The translations under genes and the position numbers were made by a program. 64,000 bases of DNA, taken from assembly GCF_017916325.1 (NCBI RefSeq), contig NC_090142.1:131501-195500 (forward strand), given 5' to 3'. Source of the DNA: Leishmania martiniquensis. Taxonomy: Eukaryota > Euglenozoa > Kinetoplastea > Trypanosomatida > Trypanosomatidae. This document shows, one piece after another, positions 30,832-43,500 of the stretch; positions within the stretch are counted from its first letter, which is position 1; each line of letters starts with the position of its first letter. The notes under the pieces are model-generated. The model made no database searches, had not been told where the DNA came from, and saw only the letters and a list, made by a program, of their open reading frames with translations.

Positions 30832-33421
30832 CCGGATGAGTGCAGTAAAGAGCGACACCCCCCCCAGTGGAGGTGTTGGCGAGTGGAGAGCAGACGTTTG
30901 CCTTTTCGCCTCTTCCGCTTTGCGCGCGTGCGGACTTTACCCGTGGCGTGTGTGTGTGTGTGTGTCCGGCCGTTTTGGGGGGCAAACGCGCAGTGAGCGA
31001 AGATGCGCAAAGCAGCAGCCCGCAGCCCGAAGATTCGGCTGCTCGTTTCTCTACTCACGAAGAGACGTGCGTGCACACATTCAAGCACGTGAGCACTCGG
31101 CATAGTGCCGCAAAGAAAAGGGGGTGTGGACAGAGAGAGTGAGAGAGAGAAAAAAAAAAGAGGCAAAGGAGGAGATGTGCAGTGCATTTTTTTTGCCAAG
31201 CAAAAATGACGGGAGGGGGGTGGGAGGGTCTCGATCGAGTTGCAGCGGCCCCGTCACGGTCAGTCCCGCCAACCCACCTCAATGACCCGCTGTTCGCCCA
31301 TCCTCCCCCTCATCCGCTGCCACGGCTATGCTTCGCATCGGGGTGTGCGGAGGGGGATTGCGGGGCGAGAGAAGTGCCCCATCCGTGGCCACAGCCCCCG
31401 CACTGCGCCTCTCCCCGCAAAGTATGAGGCAGCCCTTTCGCTACTCCGGCGCGCCAGCGTAGGCGTGCATAACGGAGCACGTTTTCTCCCTCCTTCTGTG
31501 TGTGTGTGTGTGTCGGTCACCGGTCGCGCATCGCAGTGAAGGCGTCTTCTTCCCTTCTGCTTCGATAGAGGGGGAGGAGGAGAGCTCAACGTCGCACCGG
31601 CTGCAACGCGCGCATCGAGCCGCTTCCCTCTCATGCCCACCACTGCCGTCCTGACAACCTCTTCTTCCAACACGTACACAGCATATTATACGCAAACACA
31701 GAGAGAGAGGCATGACGATAAGGGGCAGCTGCCTGGGAGCATACACACACACACACACACACGCGCGAAAGAAAAAAGATAGAGCTAAGCACATATACAC
31801 CTCCGCCCGCACACGCTCGCCCACTCTCAGCCACGACAGGAGTGGCTGCGTCGGGTGCGGTTGTGACCATGCGCCCGCCATGTCCCTATTGCCGCTGCGG
31901 GCAGCAATGTTCCTTCCCTCGCTCGCCCCACACACCACAGAGGCACGCGCACGAAGACGGCGTGGCCGTGCACCTCGAGAGGCGGGCAGACGAGTGAGAG
32001 GGAGAGAACGAGTGCAGGGACGCAGTGCCGCCAATCCGCACGAGCGACAGAGGGACGGGGAGGGGCAAAAAGATGCGGAAAAAAGGGGGAAGATGCACAG
32101 AAGCGGCGCTCCAAACACCGCACACATGAGCGAGAACAGAGACTTGGCGGAAAGAAGCGCAAACGGTGAAAGAAAAACTGTGAGGATGCGAGAGTTATAG
32201 AGAGAGGGGGGAGGGGGGAGGCGGAGGAACAGAAAGGGGGCCGACTGCATCACCGCCAGCAGCAGCAGCGGCGGCATTACCCACGCCAAAGAGGAGAAAG
32301 ACCGTCTCTCTATCTGGCCTTCCCCCCACCCCACCCCCACTGCTGTTGATGGCGACGATGCCGATGCAGTCGCCAACGTGCATAGCGGCCCGCAGCGAGC
32401 GTCGTCCAAACGAATAACAAAAGAAAAAAAGAAATGGGAAATGGCGTCGATACACGTCGAGAGAATGGGAGATGAGAGAGGGGGAGGGGAGGGAAGGGCG
32501 TGACGCTGTCCTCTCCCCACACACACACACCCTCCTGACACACACCGCACGACGGCAGCAGCAGCAGCAGAAGGCCGGAATGGCGGCGGAGGGCGAAGCA
32601 AAGAAGGAGATGGGGGTATTGTCCCTCTAAGGAGGCAAGGCGCCACCGAAGCTGCCGGCAAGCTCATTTCCACCCTTGCATGCGCCTATTGAGGCCGCTC
32701 CGCGCGAAGAGGTCTGTCTCTCTGCCTCTGTCTCTAAGCTTACGCACAGGAGAAAGTGTCAGAGAGGCACCACCGCCGCCGCCATCATCATCATTGTCCT
32801 CTTTCCACCGCAGCGAGTAGCAACAGCAACACAAGGTGAAGTGCACATCGGCTCGACGCGTGCGGCCCTCTTTGAGTAGACATGAACATATATTTGTGTA
32901 CACATACACAGGCACGCACACACACACACATATATATATGTACACATAGGCACACAGACACACAGACAGACACACAGACACACCGCGAGAGAGGGGTGAA
33001 GAGAAGGGGAAGCAGAGATGCATAGAGGAGGATGTACGCTCTCTAACATGTGCACGCTCCCCTTTCCACGCTGAGAGGTGTGTATGTGTGTGTGTGTGTG
33101 TGTGTTGGGGGAAGGGAGGGAGGGAGGGGGGCATACACCTCTCCAAGTCAAACCTTCTCCTCTCCTCCCACCCTACTCTGGCGTCGTGTCTCTGTTTCGA
33201 TGTCCCGTGCGGTGAGTTTCGCTCATGTGCTTGCCCGGCTGTCTGCATAGGCCCTGCGGCACCTTTCAGGAGGGCGGCGACGAGCAAGAGGTGGAGGAGT
33301 GTGTACAAAGGGGGGTGACGCGGGGATTCCTCTGCATGCGTCGCCCCCTCGCTTGCTGCGGGTTTGGGTGTGCACCTGCGCAGAGGCAGACGCGCGCCTC
33401 CCCCTAAGAAAACAAATCAGA
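30832..33421. other. Long intergenic spacer with many simple repeats
   Basis: No gene called. It contains GT runs at about 30949-30965, 31498-31513 and 33075-33106, an AC run at about 31743-31763, a TA/CA compound repeat at about 32908-32941, and a small hairpin (TTTTTGC, CAA loop, GCAAAAA) near 31190-31206. A 410-codon minus frame at 31441-32673 spans several of these repeats and is rejected as a gene. The stretch about 31210-31450 is less repetitive, but I cannot identify it. Confidence 0.55.
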
Positions 33422-36187
33422 TCAGTACGGCATGCTCAACACCTCAATCCCAACGCGCAGGCAGCCACGCACGAGGAAGCCGTCCTGCTCTAACGTGAAG
33501 CGATTGATGAAGCGCAGCGGGCCCCAGCCCTTGCCAATGTAATCCTCCTGCCAGTCCCGCACAACGTGCACAACATCACGCGCCGGGTCCCCGTGGTACA
33601 GGATGACGCGAAAATCAACGCGGTGCTCGTGGCCCTCAGCGAAGAGGTAGACACCGCACTGCTCCGACGCCACAGTGGCATCAATGCCCACATACCACGG
33701 TAGGCTGTGCGAGGTGAAGGGGCGGCTGTAGCACGGCTCCTGCAGCGAAGTCACATCCATGATCACCCAAACAAACCGGTCCACGGCATAGCCGCTGCCC
33801 AGCAGCGTCGCCGCTGGCGAAGGCGCATTAGAGACACGGTTGGGGAGTAGTGCCGCTGCAGCGGCGGCGAGGGCAAAGGTCTGCGCCGCTGCATTGGCGT
33901 TGGCGACGGAGACAGAGACCTGTGGTGTACCTTGGCGCAACGGAGATGGAGCGCGTTGCGGCGTTGGGTCCGCCGGCATCGGCGTGGTGGCCTCGTGTCC
34001 GCTGGGCGCGCGGCGGGGGTCGACCAGCAACATGTCTTCGGTGGCTGCGTGCCGGCGCACGTTGGTCTGCGCTGCTGACGTCGATGAGCGGCGGTGCGGA
34101 TGCTGGTAAGGAAGCGGCGATGGCTGCGAAAGGGCAGGGGACGTGTAGTCAACGGCGGTAGATGCGGCATGGTCGAACAAGCCTCCCACTCGCGGTAGGG
34201 AGCGGCCGCCCATCGTAACCTCCTCCTGCAATGCAGTCATCGACATTGGCGTCATACCACCGCTGCGGATGCCAGTGATGGCGAGAGCTGGCGCCAGCGT
34301 CGCCGCGACCACATCCACACCAGGCACGGCCGCAGCGTTAGCAGCAGCGACATGCAAGGACGACGACGAGACCGACACCGTCGGTTCCGAGTTTCCGGCT
34401 GAGCTGTCTGTGGGCACCGTGGGGGCAGTGTCAGGATAGCTCATGCAGCAGCGCCGCCGCAGCACCTCCACCTCTCCCTGCAAGGCGCGGCACTCCTCCG
34501 TGGACGCGTCGAGTGCCTGCGAGACCAGCAGCAGATGGTCCGCCACACAGCGCTTTAGGTGTCTCGCCATTTCTGCCCGTGGCAGCACCGCCGTACAGCC
34601 ACGCTTCACAAAAGGGCACACGATGATGATGAGCGGGCACTGTCGCAAGTGCTCTGCGGCGTCCGACACGCAGCCGGTCCACGAGCATAGCGGGCGTGTC
34701 CGTCTTGCGCATCCGCTGCCCCTCGTCTCGCCACTGCTGCCCTCCGCCCTTTCCGCTGCTCTGTCGCCTCGTGCATTTTTGGCAGACCCGAGCTGCCACA
34801 GCTTCGACTGCAATGCGGGTGAAAGTGACGCGGGGCAGCAGCACCGTAGCGCGTTGATCTGCCGCTGCGCGCGAGCGTCGGTGCGCAGCAGCTCCACCTG
34901 GATCGGGGTGCGGTCCAGAGGGCACATGGAAGTTGGGTTCGCCTGCATCCACGACTGAAGGCAGCGACGGCAGAAAAGATGGCCGCACGTAGTGGCTGTT
35001 GGTCGCACACACACAGACATGCACACACCACAGACAAGATCGTCTGGCGTCTGGAGAGGGTCTAAGATGACCGCGCCGCCGTCCAGCTCGTACGTGAGGA
35101 GACTGCCGACATCGGTGGCGTTTGTTGCTTCCGTCGACGCCTTGAGCTCTTGAGTCGTAGCGGAAGCGGAGGCGGAGGCGTTGACGACGGTGGAGGGCGA
35201 CGCGCTCCACATCCCTAGAGGCTTGAAGTTGGGGGTCGTTGGCGAAACGGACGCCTGTGGCCGCATGCCAACTGGGCTCGACTGGCTGCCGGAGCCTCGA
35301 AGTGCGTGCGTCGGGTGCGCCGCTGCCGCGCCGGCGAAATTTGCACCTCGAGAGGGCGCAACGGCAGCATCAGGCGCGGTGGTGCTGCGAGTGCTGGGGC
35401 ACGAGCACGAGCGACGCACCGAGGCGCTCGTGGCATCGTTCATGACTGGTGGCGGCATGAGCCCACGGCGGCGCGGCGGATTAGAGAGATCTCCGCGGGT
35501 GGTGGTAGAGGCAACTGCCGGTGCGGGCACGTACAGGTGAAGGGAAGCCAGGGATGACCCCTGCCGAGGCTCCGGCACCGCACACGGCGCGCCGTCGTGT
35601 TTCGGCGTTGCAGGCACGCTTGATGCGCCCGGCGTTGACGCCTGCACGGCCCTTTCGGGGGTATGAGTGGAATAGTGGCCGCCACGGTACGCTTCAGAAA
35701 TGGCGGCGTCGTTTGGTGCCACACGCGTCAAGGCACCGAAGGCGACAGAGGCGTCTCGAAAGGTCGGCGAAGTCCCGCTTGTCGCATCGACAGCCGGCGT
35801 CTGATGACTGAAGTCGGCAGACGGCAACGTGGATATCCCAGGCGGGTGATTCAGTGCCGCGGCAGCGCCCGAAGACGATAGCGAGTTCAGGTGTGAGTAG
35901 CCCGCAAGCTTTTCTGTGCCTCCGACAACGTTTGGCAGCGCATTCGTCCACGCCGACACGCTACAGCCGCCGACACTGGTACGACTGGTACTGTTGCTCG
36001 TACTTTCCAGTGTGTCTGTCGCATTGCTCCCCCTGCGAGGGCGTTGCCGTGAGTTCGCCGTGGCCAAGTCAGCTCGCCTAGTGGGGTCGCTGCCACCGCT
36101 GCTACCGTTGTTACTGGGGGTACTTTCGCGGCGTCGCGGTAAAAAGGATGGCGGAGACGCTGTGTCAGCGCGGCGAACGTCTCGCAT
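33422..36187 (-). CDS. RING, TRAF-type zinc finger and MATH domain protein (TRAF-like E3 ligase candidate)
   Basis: Protein of 921 residues, ATG at 36187. Residues 1-370 are Ser/Thr/Pro low complexity. RING at 386-425: C386, C389, C401, H403, C406, C409, C422 and D425; Asp as last ligand (CPLD) is also seen in TRAF6 (CPVD). Two TRAF-type fingers follow: C501, C506, H513, C517, and C524, C531, H543, C547. A short coiled coil (about 550-580) precedes a low-complexity linker. The C-terminus (about 805-918) fits a MATH/TRAF-C domain: FVWVIMDVTSL, CYSRPF, LPWYVGI, GVYLFAEG, VDFRVILYH, GWGPLRFINRFTLEQDGFLV. Known: such proteins are ubiquitin ligases in which MATH binds the target. Inferred: an E3 ligase with unknown substrate. 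No AG lies between the last pyrimidine tract and the ATG, so the acceptor is probably the AG near 36247. Confidence 0.9.
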   Translation of the reverse strand: MRDVRRADTASPPSFLPRRRESTPSNNGSSGGSDPTRRADLATANSRQRPRRGSNATDTLESTSNSTSRTSVGGCSVSAWTNALPNVVGGTEKLAGYSHLNSLSSSGAAAALNHPPGISTLPSADFSHQTPAVDATSGTSPTFRDASVAFGALTRVAPNDAAISEAYRGGHYSTHTPERAVQASTPGASSVPATPKHDGAPCAVPEPRQGSSLASLHLYVPAPAVASTTTRGDLSNPPRRRGLMPPPVMNDATSASVRRSCSCPSTRSTTAPDAAVAPSRGANFAGAAAAHPTHALRGSGSQSSPVGMRPQASVSPTTPNFKPLGMWSASPSTVVNASASASATTQELKASTEATNATDVGSLLTYELDGGAVILDPLQTPDDLVCGVCMSVCVRPTATTCGHLFCRRCLQSWMQANPTSMCPLDRTPIQVELLRTDARAQRQINALRCCCPASLSPALQSKLWQLGSAKNARGDRAAERAEGSSGETRGSGCARRTRPLCSWTGCVSDAAEHLRQCPLIIIVCPFVKRGCTAVLPRAEMARHLKRCVADHLLLVSQALDASTEECRALQGEVEVLRRRCCMSYPDTAPTVPTDSSAGNSEPTVSVSSSSLHVAAANAAAVPGVDVVAATLAPALAITGIRSGGMTPMSMTALQEEVTMGGRSLPRVGGLFDHAASTAVDYTSPALSQPSPLPYQHPHRRSSTSAAQTNVRRHAATEDMLLVDPRRAPSGHEATTPMPADPTPQRAPSPLRQGTPQVSVSVANANAAAQTFALAAAAAALLPNRVSNAPSPAATLLGSGYAVDRFVWVIMDVTSLQEPCYSRPFTSHSLPWYVGIDATVASEQCGVYLFAEGHEHRVDFRVILYHGDPARDVVHVVRDWQEDYIGKGWGPLRFINRFTLEQDGFLVRGCLRVGIEVLSMPY

Positions 36188-37505
36188 TCGGGGCGGCAAA
36201 GAGCGGAGGAGAGTTGGGGAAGGAGAGGGGGAGAGAGAGAATGCGGGAGCACTGCCGAGAGGGGTGGCGCAATTCACTCTGTGTGTGTGTGTGTGTGCGA
36301 GTGTGTGAGAGAGTGAGTGTGTGATGGGGAGGGGGAGGGGAGAAGAGGATGCGCGCAACCAAAGCGAATGGGAAGAAAGCACACACACACAGAGAGAGTG
36401 AGAGGGAGGGGGAGAGACGAATGGCGCCAATGGGTGAGTCGAGCAACGGCAACAGTGAAGGCGCGTCGTTCCGATGAAGAGACGAGGTGCACCCAGATAG
36501 AGAGACGCTTGCAGACACCTGTACACCGAGAGAGAGACAAACACACACGCACACTTACGCTTTTACACTTGCGCACGACGCGCTGGGAAGATGCGACCTC
36601 GCTCGGCAGACGCGGTGGGATGGGTGGGGGAGAGGGTCAATCGGTGTGCGGCGCGTATGCTTCAAAAAGAGGGAGGCGGCAAACTTTGTCTGCGTGAAGG
36701 GCACGCCTCTCTTGGAATGATGTGGACGTCGCGAGGGCCGAAAAGGTCAGCTGCGCTACAGCGAAAAGAATGCGAAGGGTGGCGGCACTGAGAAGACAAA
36801 AGGGGAGGAGTGATGGAGTCGATGACGCTAACCTCCCGCGCACCTCCCGCCTCTGCACACTAATAGACGTCCGTGCACGTGCGTGGGCCTACCCCTCCTG
36901 CGCCATCCAGTTTTCTGGCACTTCCTCCTCCACGAGTCTATCAATGTCTGTTGGGCAGTGACTCTACCTTCACGGGGCACCCACACATGCGCGCAGAGCA
37001 GCACAACTCCGATGGGATGGGACTGTGCTTCTAGAAAAAAAAAAGCTGAGGGCGATATCAAGAACGGAGAGGTAGGAGAGCAGAAAACGTGCGGGGAGCG
37101 TATGTCTAGAGACGCCGGTAGATGTGACAGTGATGGGGTGGGATGGCGATGGTGCTAAGAGAAGGGGGGGCAGAGAAGACGACAGGATGTGAGAGAGCGT
37201 ATCCACACAGAGAGGCCCTGCGAAGCGGGAAGAGTACATGTGTATGCTAGGCAGTATGAGGAGGGTGGCCCTTCGCATATATGCTAGCACAGACACAGAC
37301 ACACACGCACACGCGCGTATATATATATACATGTATACGGCAATTCTCTGTTGGTCAGTACTCTTCTTGTGGGGGGGGAGATGTACTCGCAGTTGATCTG
37401 GGAGGCACACGCGACAACACGAACGCACAAACGCACAGAGAGAGCGCGAGAGCTCAAAACGGAAAGGGAGTGAAGACAGAGACGGGGGGATACACCAGAA
37501 GAACC
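36188..37505. other. Intergenic spacer
   Basis: No gene seen. It contains a GT run at about 36279-36297, a CA run at about 36380-36391, an A-run at about 37034-37045 and a CA-to-TA compound repeat at about 37292-37334. Frames through it are repeat-derived. Confidence 0.6.
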
Positions 37506-40500
37506 TCACGGAACCCAAGTCGCGCCAAAGCGTTGTGGCCGCACGAGTGTCTCGCGCGCAGATACACATGGGCTTTCCGCGCACTCTAGCAGGTCGCTCG
37601 GGACGGCACAGCCCGATGTGAGGCGCGTTCGGGTCGCGCGCGCGATGAGCGAGGTTGCCATCACCTTGCCATCCCGCAGACCTGCCAGCAGCATTGATGG
37701 ACTAAAAACGAGATCCTCGATGGCGCTGCGGGAGTGAACATGCGGAGCCACCTGCATGCAGGTTGCCTCGGTCAGCACCGTTTTTTCTGGAAGTCGTGCC
37801 AGGAACTCGATGCCCACCGCAGGTGCCGCCACGTCGCCCGTCGGCCGCGCCGCCGCACTTGCAGATGAAGTCGCGCCACTTCTGGGTTGCGGAGCTGCGC
37901 TGCGGCTACTGCTCGTTGCGTCGGCGCTGACGGAAAAGGCGTGCGGCGGGTAGTAAGCAAACGTGTCCTCGCCCTCGCCCTGGATACGCCGCTCCGTCCG
38001 CGCCATCGCCGCACCGATGCTGCGGAGATGCAGCAGCAGCACCAAGCCGTTGGATAGGCCAAGTGCAACAAGCGGATCGTAGTTGCTGCGCGCCACACAT
38101 GTGACGTACACAGCGTCACTGTTCGACAAGCTGCTGGCAGAGAGCGCAACACCCGCGCCTGCATCACCGCCCCCGGCACCGAGCGACGGTCCCAGGGTAG
38201 ACCGCAGCACTGTGGTGACGGGCACAGTCCCCAGCACCACTAGCCTTCCCGTGACGATCTCGTACGTGGCCAGCATGCCGTCCACAGACACCACCAGCAC
38301 CGCTCGCAGAGGGGTGATAAAGACAGCGTAGGAGGGTATGAAGGGAAGCGCACACCGCGCCATGATCGCACCGGCGTCCAGCATAGTATCGAGGACCAGC
38401 ACCTCCCCCACCATCTCCCCTGTATCCGAGCCGGCAGCCGCGACGCGCCGTGCTGCGGTTGCCAAGGGTGGGGCCGCTGCCACGGGCGAGGACGCATCCA
38501 GTGCAGGAGGTGGTGCCTTTGCGCCCATGTCGTAGTCTGACATCAGGACGGCACTTCCTCGGTCGCGTCGATGCCGGTGTGGCTCCCTGGTCGTCCCAAC
38601 CACCACCACCAGGGAGCTCCGATCCCCGCAGAACGTGCAGGCGCGTATGCCAAAGGGGGCGAACAGCTGCGGGAAAAAAAAGGCCGGGGGGCTCTCGACG
38701 GCCGCCGCGGCGAAGCGCCAGCCCGCCACGGAGCCGTCCGAGAGGCCTGCAGCGATGATGTAGCCGCTGGGGGAGAAAGCGACTGGGATGACGGCGTGGC
38801 GGTCGGCGTTGCCGGGCGAAGGTGGTGCCGCCGCTCTGCCTGTGATAAAGGTCGGCCGCGCGGCCGCGGCGGGCCTCGTCGCCGTGTCCCACACCCGCCA
38901 TAGGGGCGCCCCGCCACCGCCGCCGCAGCCATTGCCGACAGCACCTTTGATGTGGCGCACGGCACAGCAGAAGCTCGCCACGCACTCCTGAGACGCGAAG
39001 GGGTAGAGGTCGAGGTGCCCGTCGAGGTGCCTGGAGACAAAGAAGGGCAAGTGCGGATGACTGGAAGGCATCGCGTTGGCCGCCAAGCTAAACCGTGGGC
39101 GGCTCTCGAGAACCGACTTGGCCGCCACCGCTGCGATGACAGCCGGTGTGTACTGCGGCTTCGCGCGCTCCGTCGCCAGGCGAAGCCGCTCGTTCTGTGC
39201 GGTGAGGCTCAGCGTGAAAGCGGCCGTCGCCAAGTTGCGCTCCGTTGCCTGTTTCCACAGCGCCTCCTCATTGTCCCCGGCGAGGAGCTCTCGGAACCCG
39301 TGGCCGACCGACGTGCCGGCCTCCGTCGTCCACACCACACTGTCGCAGCTGGAGGCGTCGAAGTGCACCCCGGTGACGCTGTGGTTGTGCTGAGCAAGGA
39401 TAAGGCGGTCGGAGCTGACGAGACGTCGCTCCTGCTCCTGGCCGAGGCCCAGCGTCACCATGAGCAGGAGCGACCGCAACATCGCATGCGTGTGGTGCCG
39501 CCGCATCCATGCCAGCTGCATGTAGGAAAGCGCCGGGCAGTACACCTGGGAGCGGCCGTCAGACGGATGTGGTTCGCTTGGCCACGGTGCGGCCTCAGAC
39601 GTCAAGGGCGACTCAGCCCGCGTCGCGTACGACGAGGAGACTGGTGTGGTGGCGGCTGAGAAGATGGAGAAGATGCTCTGCGAGGAGGAGCCGGTGCTGC
39701 TGAAAATCGTGCCTAAGTTTCCTGGACGGCTGCGCTCTCCCAGAGGATCTGTTACCACCTTCAGTGGACGCAGCAGGCGCTCCAGCAGTGCTCGCGCCGA
39801 CGCGTGTGATGCTGTCGCCTCCTGCAGCAGCTCCACTGCTGCGTCGGTCGGCGCCGCGAGCTGACGGCACTGCGCCAGAGCCACCGGTGGTAATGACCAC
39901 AACAGCTCGAGCTGCGTCGCACACAGCTCCACCAGCACGCGTGCGTGGTCCTCCACCCACGAAGCTGAGAACCCAGGAGGCGGCGTTAGAGGATTGGATG
40001 GCGCACGGTCGGTCGTCCTTTCTTCACAGCTGAATTCGGCCGCCGTGGAGGCCTCCGTCATTGCCGGAGAGGAAGCCGCCAGCACATTTAACGGTGGAGC
40101 AGCTAGCACGGCCACCAACACCGCCCGCATCAACTTCACCACCTGCTGCACTTCTAAGAAGATCCCGTTCGGGTCCGTCAGAGGCCCGGGCGCGTACTGT
40201 GGCTGTGCTGCGTAGATGCGCAGCATGCATTCCTCCGAGAGAGCGCTCCACTGCGTCGCCACATCGAGTAGCAGCGTGCATAGGACTACGCGACGCTGCT
40301 GCAGCGCCGCCTGCACCTCCGTGGAGAGCGTTTCGGCATAGATGGCCCCGCCGTCCTTGGTGCGCTGCGTGGTTGGCGCAGTCGCCCCCAAGCTCAACTC
40401 CATCTGTGTCAGTTGCCTGAGGTGCTCCATGAGCCGCAAGTATTGCTGAGCCTGGCAGCATGAGAGCAGCAGCGACACCTGGGCCGAGTCGGTCAAGCGC

Positions 40501-43500
40501 AGCGGCACGGAGTCACCAGGCGCCTCGGCATCGCTGGCGGTGCCATCCGCGTCGAAGGTGGAGCGAAGGCTACCACAAGCCCCGTCGGCTTCGAAGGAGG
40601 TACCTGGCACCCGCGCCGCATACTTGTTCGACCTCCTCGCTTCCGCGGCAGCAGCGAGCAGCGCATCAAAGATGCTCTGATGGGTCTGATTGTTTTCTTC
40701 GTTGCCGCTGCTGTCCTCCGCGTCGTCCTCGCCCGCCATCGCTTCCACATCCTTGTCGTTCGCGACGCCCAGCACGAGACCCTTGCCGCTGCCGGCCCCT
40801 CCCCCCCGGTGACCCCGTGATGTGGCTGCCTGCCCACCACCGAGGCGGCTGCCATCCGCCTCGCACGCGTCACGGTAGTGCCGCCTCACGTGGTGTAGAA
40901 GAAGAAGAAAAAAGGCTGTAAGAGGATGTCGCAACGGGTGCGGGGTCGCGGCGAGCGGCGCTGACGCTGACGAGGCAGCATCCGTTGCGTGAGCAGCACA
41001 GGTTTCTTGCAGCGCGCCACTGTCGTCCGACAGAAGCTTCGCCTGCACCGCAGCCTTCAGCACCCCCTCCGTGGAGATGGGAACCTGCTGAAGGGCGAGC
41101 AGCACGATGTAGTTGGCACCGCGCAGCGCCACCTCGCTCAAGAGGAAGTGAAGCAGGGGCACACACAGGGCGCGCCAGCCGACGTCTACAGCTGCGGGGG
41201 TGATGATATCCAAAGACGGTCCAGCCGTCGACACAGGCGCCGCCAGCGAGGACTTCTCCTCCCTCTGCGGCAGTGGCGGTGCTCCTGCCGGTGGACCGAC
41301 CTGAGCAGAACCCGCCCCTGCGCTCTCGGAGCCCTCCACATTGTTTCTGTTGCTGGCTGTCGTACATCGTGCCGTGCGCGTATGGACCTCCCCAGCTGAT
41401 AAGAGGCGTAGCAGCGATGTCAGCAACTGCTGGAACGATTCGTGCCGATTGGTCGAGGCCGAGGGCGGCTCAGAGGATAACGGTGGCACGGCAAACGATG
41501 GCACAAACACAACTTCGGCTCCCCCGTCACGACCGCCAGCACCCGCCACGCTCGACGTCGTCATGAAGGGCGAGGCGGCGGTAAAGCTCAGCAACATGCG
41601 GCGCAGAATGTCCTCGCACGTCCCAGCGTACCCCGTGATACCCGCGTCACTTTCAGCGTCACTGCTTGCCGGGACTGCGGCGCCAGTCCGGGCGTAGGCG
41701 TACTGCACCTCCGCCTCTGCCGCAGCGGCCGCCTCCTCAGAGAATGTGAAGGCCGGCGAGGAGGCGCCAGCAGGAGTCCCTGCCCCGGTGGAGGACGGCC
41801 CATCCTGTCTTCCAAGCGCGAAAGCGTCACCGCCACTGCGGTCGCCATCGCCGCTGCCGTCGTCGTCGTCGCTGTCACTCCCGAATCGACGAAAGAGAAG
41901 TGTCCCGGTATTGAAGTCCGCCGCCATCTTCGACACGTGCGGCGGCGCTCTCTGAGACGCACCCGCAGCACTCCTCGATCCTTCCAGCGCACCAGAGCGG
42001 GCCGCTGTTGCGGTTGCCGCCTCTGCCCGCAGCCCCCGCAGCAGCACCTCCGCGTCGCGGTAGTGCAGATACCCGTTCAGACTCAGGCGGTGCGCCAAGC
42101 AGTAGCGACCGAGGCGCAGCAGACACACCACCTCACAGGCTGGGGAGAGAAAATGGTCGCCGCGGTAGGCAAGGGCGGCCACGCAGTCTCTGGCGTAGCG
42201 CAGCGCGCAGAGGGCCTCCGGATGCGCGGTGGGGTGGGCCGCGATGCGCTGCAGCGCTCGGATACGTCGCTGCACCGTCACCTCTGGGGACACCGGCGGC
42301 GGGCCAGCGTCGAGCCAGCTGAGGCACGCCAGCTCCCACATATCCAGCGCACCACACACCTCCGCCTCAGCCTCGCGCTGCACGATGTACCATTCCAGAG
42401 GCGTCTCCGCTGTCGGCGACTGCTCAAGGCCATCGCTCGCTGCTCGCAGCACGAACAGGGCCAAGGATGCGTTGCGGCATCGCTGCAGCAGCACCTGCAC
42501 GGCACTTCGCACGTCGCCAGCCAGCAGGAAAAAGGCTGCGCCGTATTCCGGCATGTTTTTGCTGATGGCAGCGTACGCGTTAGCGGAGGCGGCAGCGCGG
42601 CTATGCGCGTCGTTCGAAAAGTCGCGGCTGAAGAAGCAGTGCAGCCGCTGGTTGCTTTGGGCCTTCGCCAATGCCGCCAGCGTACCGACCTTGCGAGCTG
42701 TGCAGTACATGAGTGCGCATGCTGTCAGATCCTTTGTCGACTGATACTGATGGCGAGCGACGCGGTCCGCCATAGCGCGCAGGTCAGCCGCACAGCGCAG
42801 CCAAAATGCCACGCCAGAACGCTTCACCTGCTCCCAGGTCAGCTCCTGCGGCAACGCCGCTCCGGCGGCGGGGTCGCCGGCGCGGCCGGCACCAAAGCCA
42901 CTGGAAGCAGCGCCGCCACCACCGTCCACGTGCATTGGGCTTGCCTTGTCAAATAATAGCGACACCAGAGTCGACTGCGAGTCGGACATGGCTGCCCACA
43001 AGTACGACGCCGTCGAAATGGTACGCGTGGCGGTGCGGCCAACTTCAAAGTGCAGCACAGAGTCCAGGGCGCGCGAGTCAGTGGCGGCAGCGGCCAGCGC
43101 ATCCATATTCTTCAGTCGCAAGCGCCTTGCAAGGCTCATGTAGCGACTGTAAAAGAGGTGCCGTGCGGCTGCCTCGTCAACGCTGCGGCTCAGCGGCAGC
43201 GTATCGCGCAAGGCCTCCAGGATGCATAGGAGCTTCAGCTGCTCATGGCTATCCAGTCCACTCAAGGTCACTTGCGGAAGGAGCTGGGAGAGCTCGCTGA
43301 AGAGCGTGCCGCAGGTGGCGCTGAAGTCATGCAGGCGGTTAGCTGCCGTCGTGCAAGGCATCGAGGAAGATGGGGTGGGCGCCGTCGCGTTGGCAAGTGT
43401 CTCCTCTTCGCGCAGCGCTGCCACAGATAGGCGCGGTGGAGTTACACGGCGCAGCACCTCCTCGTACTGCACCACCTGTGGACGGTCCTGGAAGCCGCGC

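Noticed and set aside
30832..30858. GTG start nine codons upstream of the SDHAF4 ATG
   Set aside because: GTG initiation is not expected for a nuclear trypanosomatid gene; the ATG at 30831 gives a normal presequence and full domain.
31441..32673. 410-codon minus-strand open frame between SDHAF4 and the TRAF-like gene
   Set aside because: It crosses CA/GT and GA/CT repeats giving CVCVCV and Pro/Ser/Leu runs, lacks domains or a supported ATG context, and resembles the chance frames in every other spacer.
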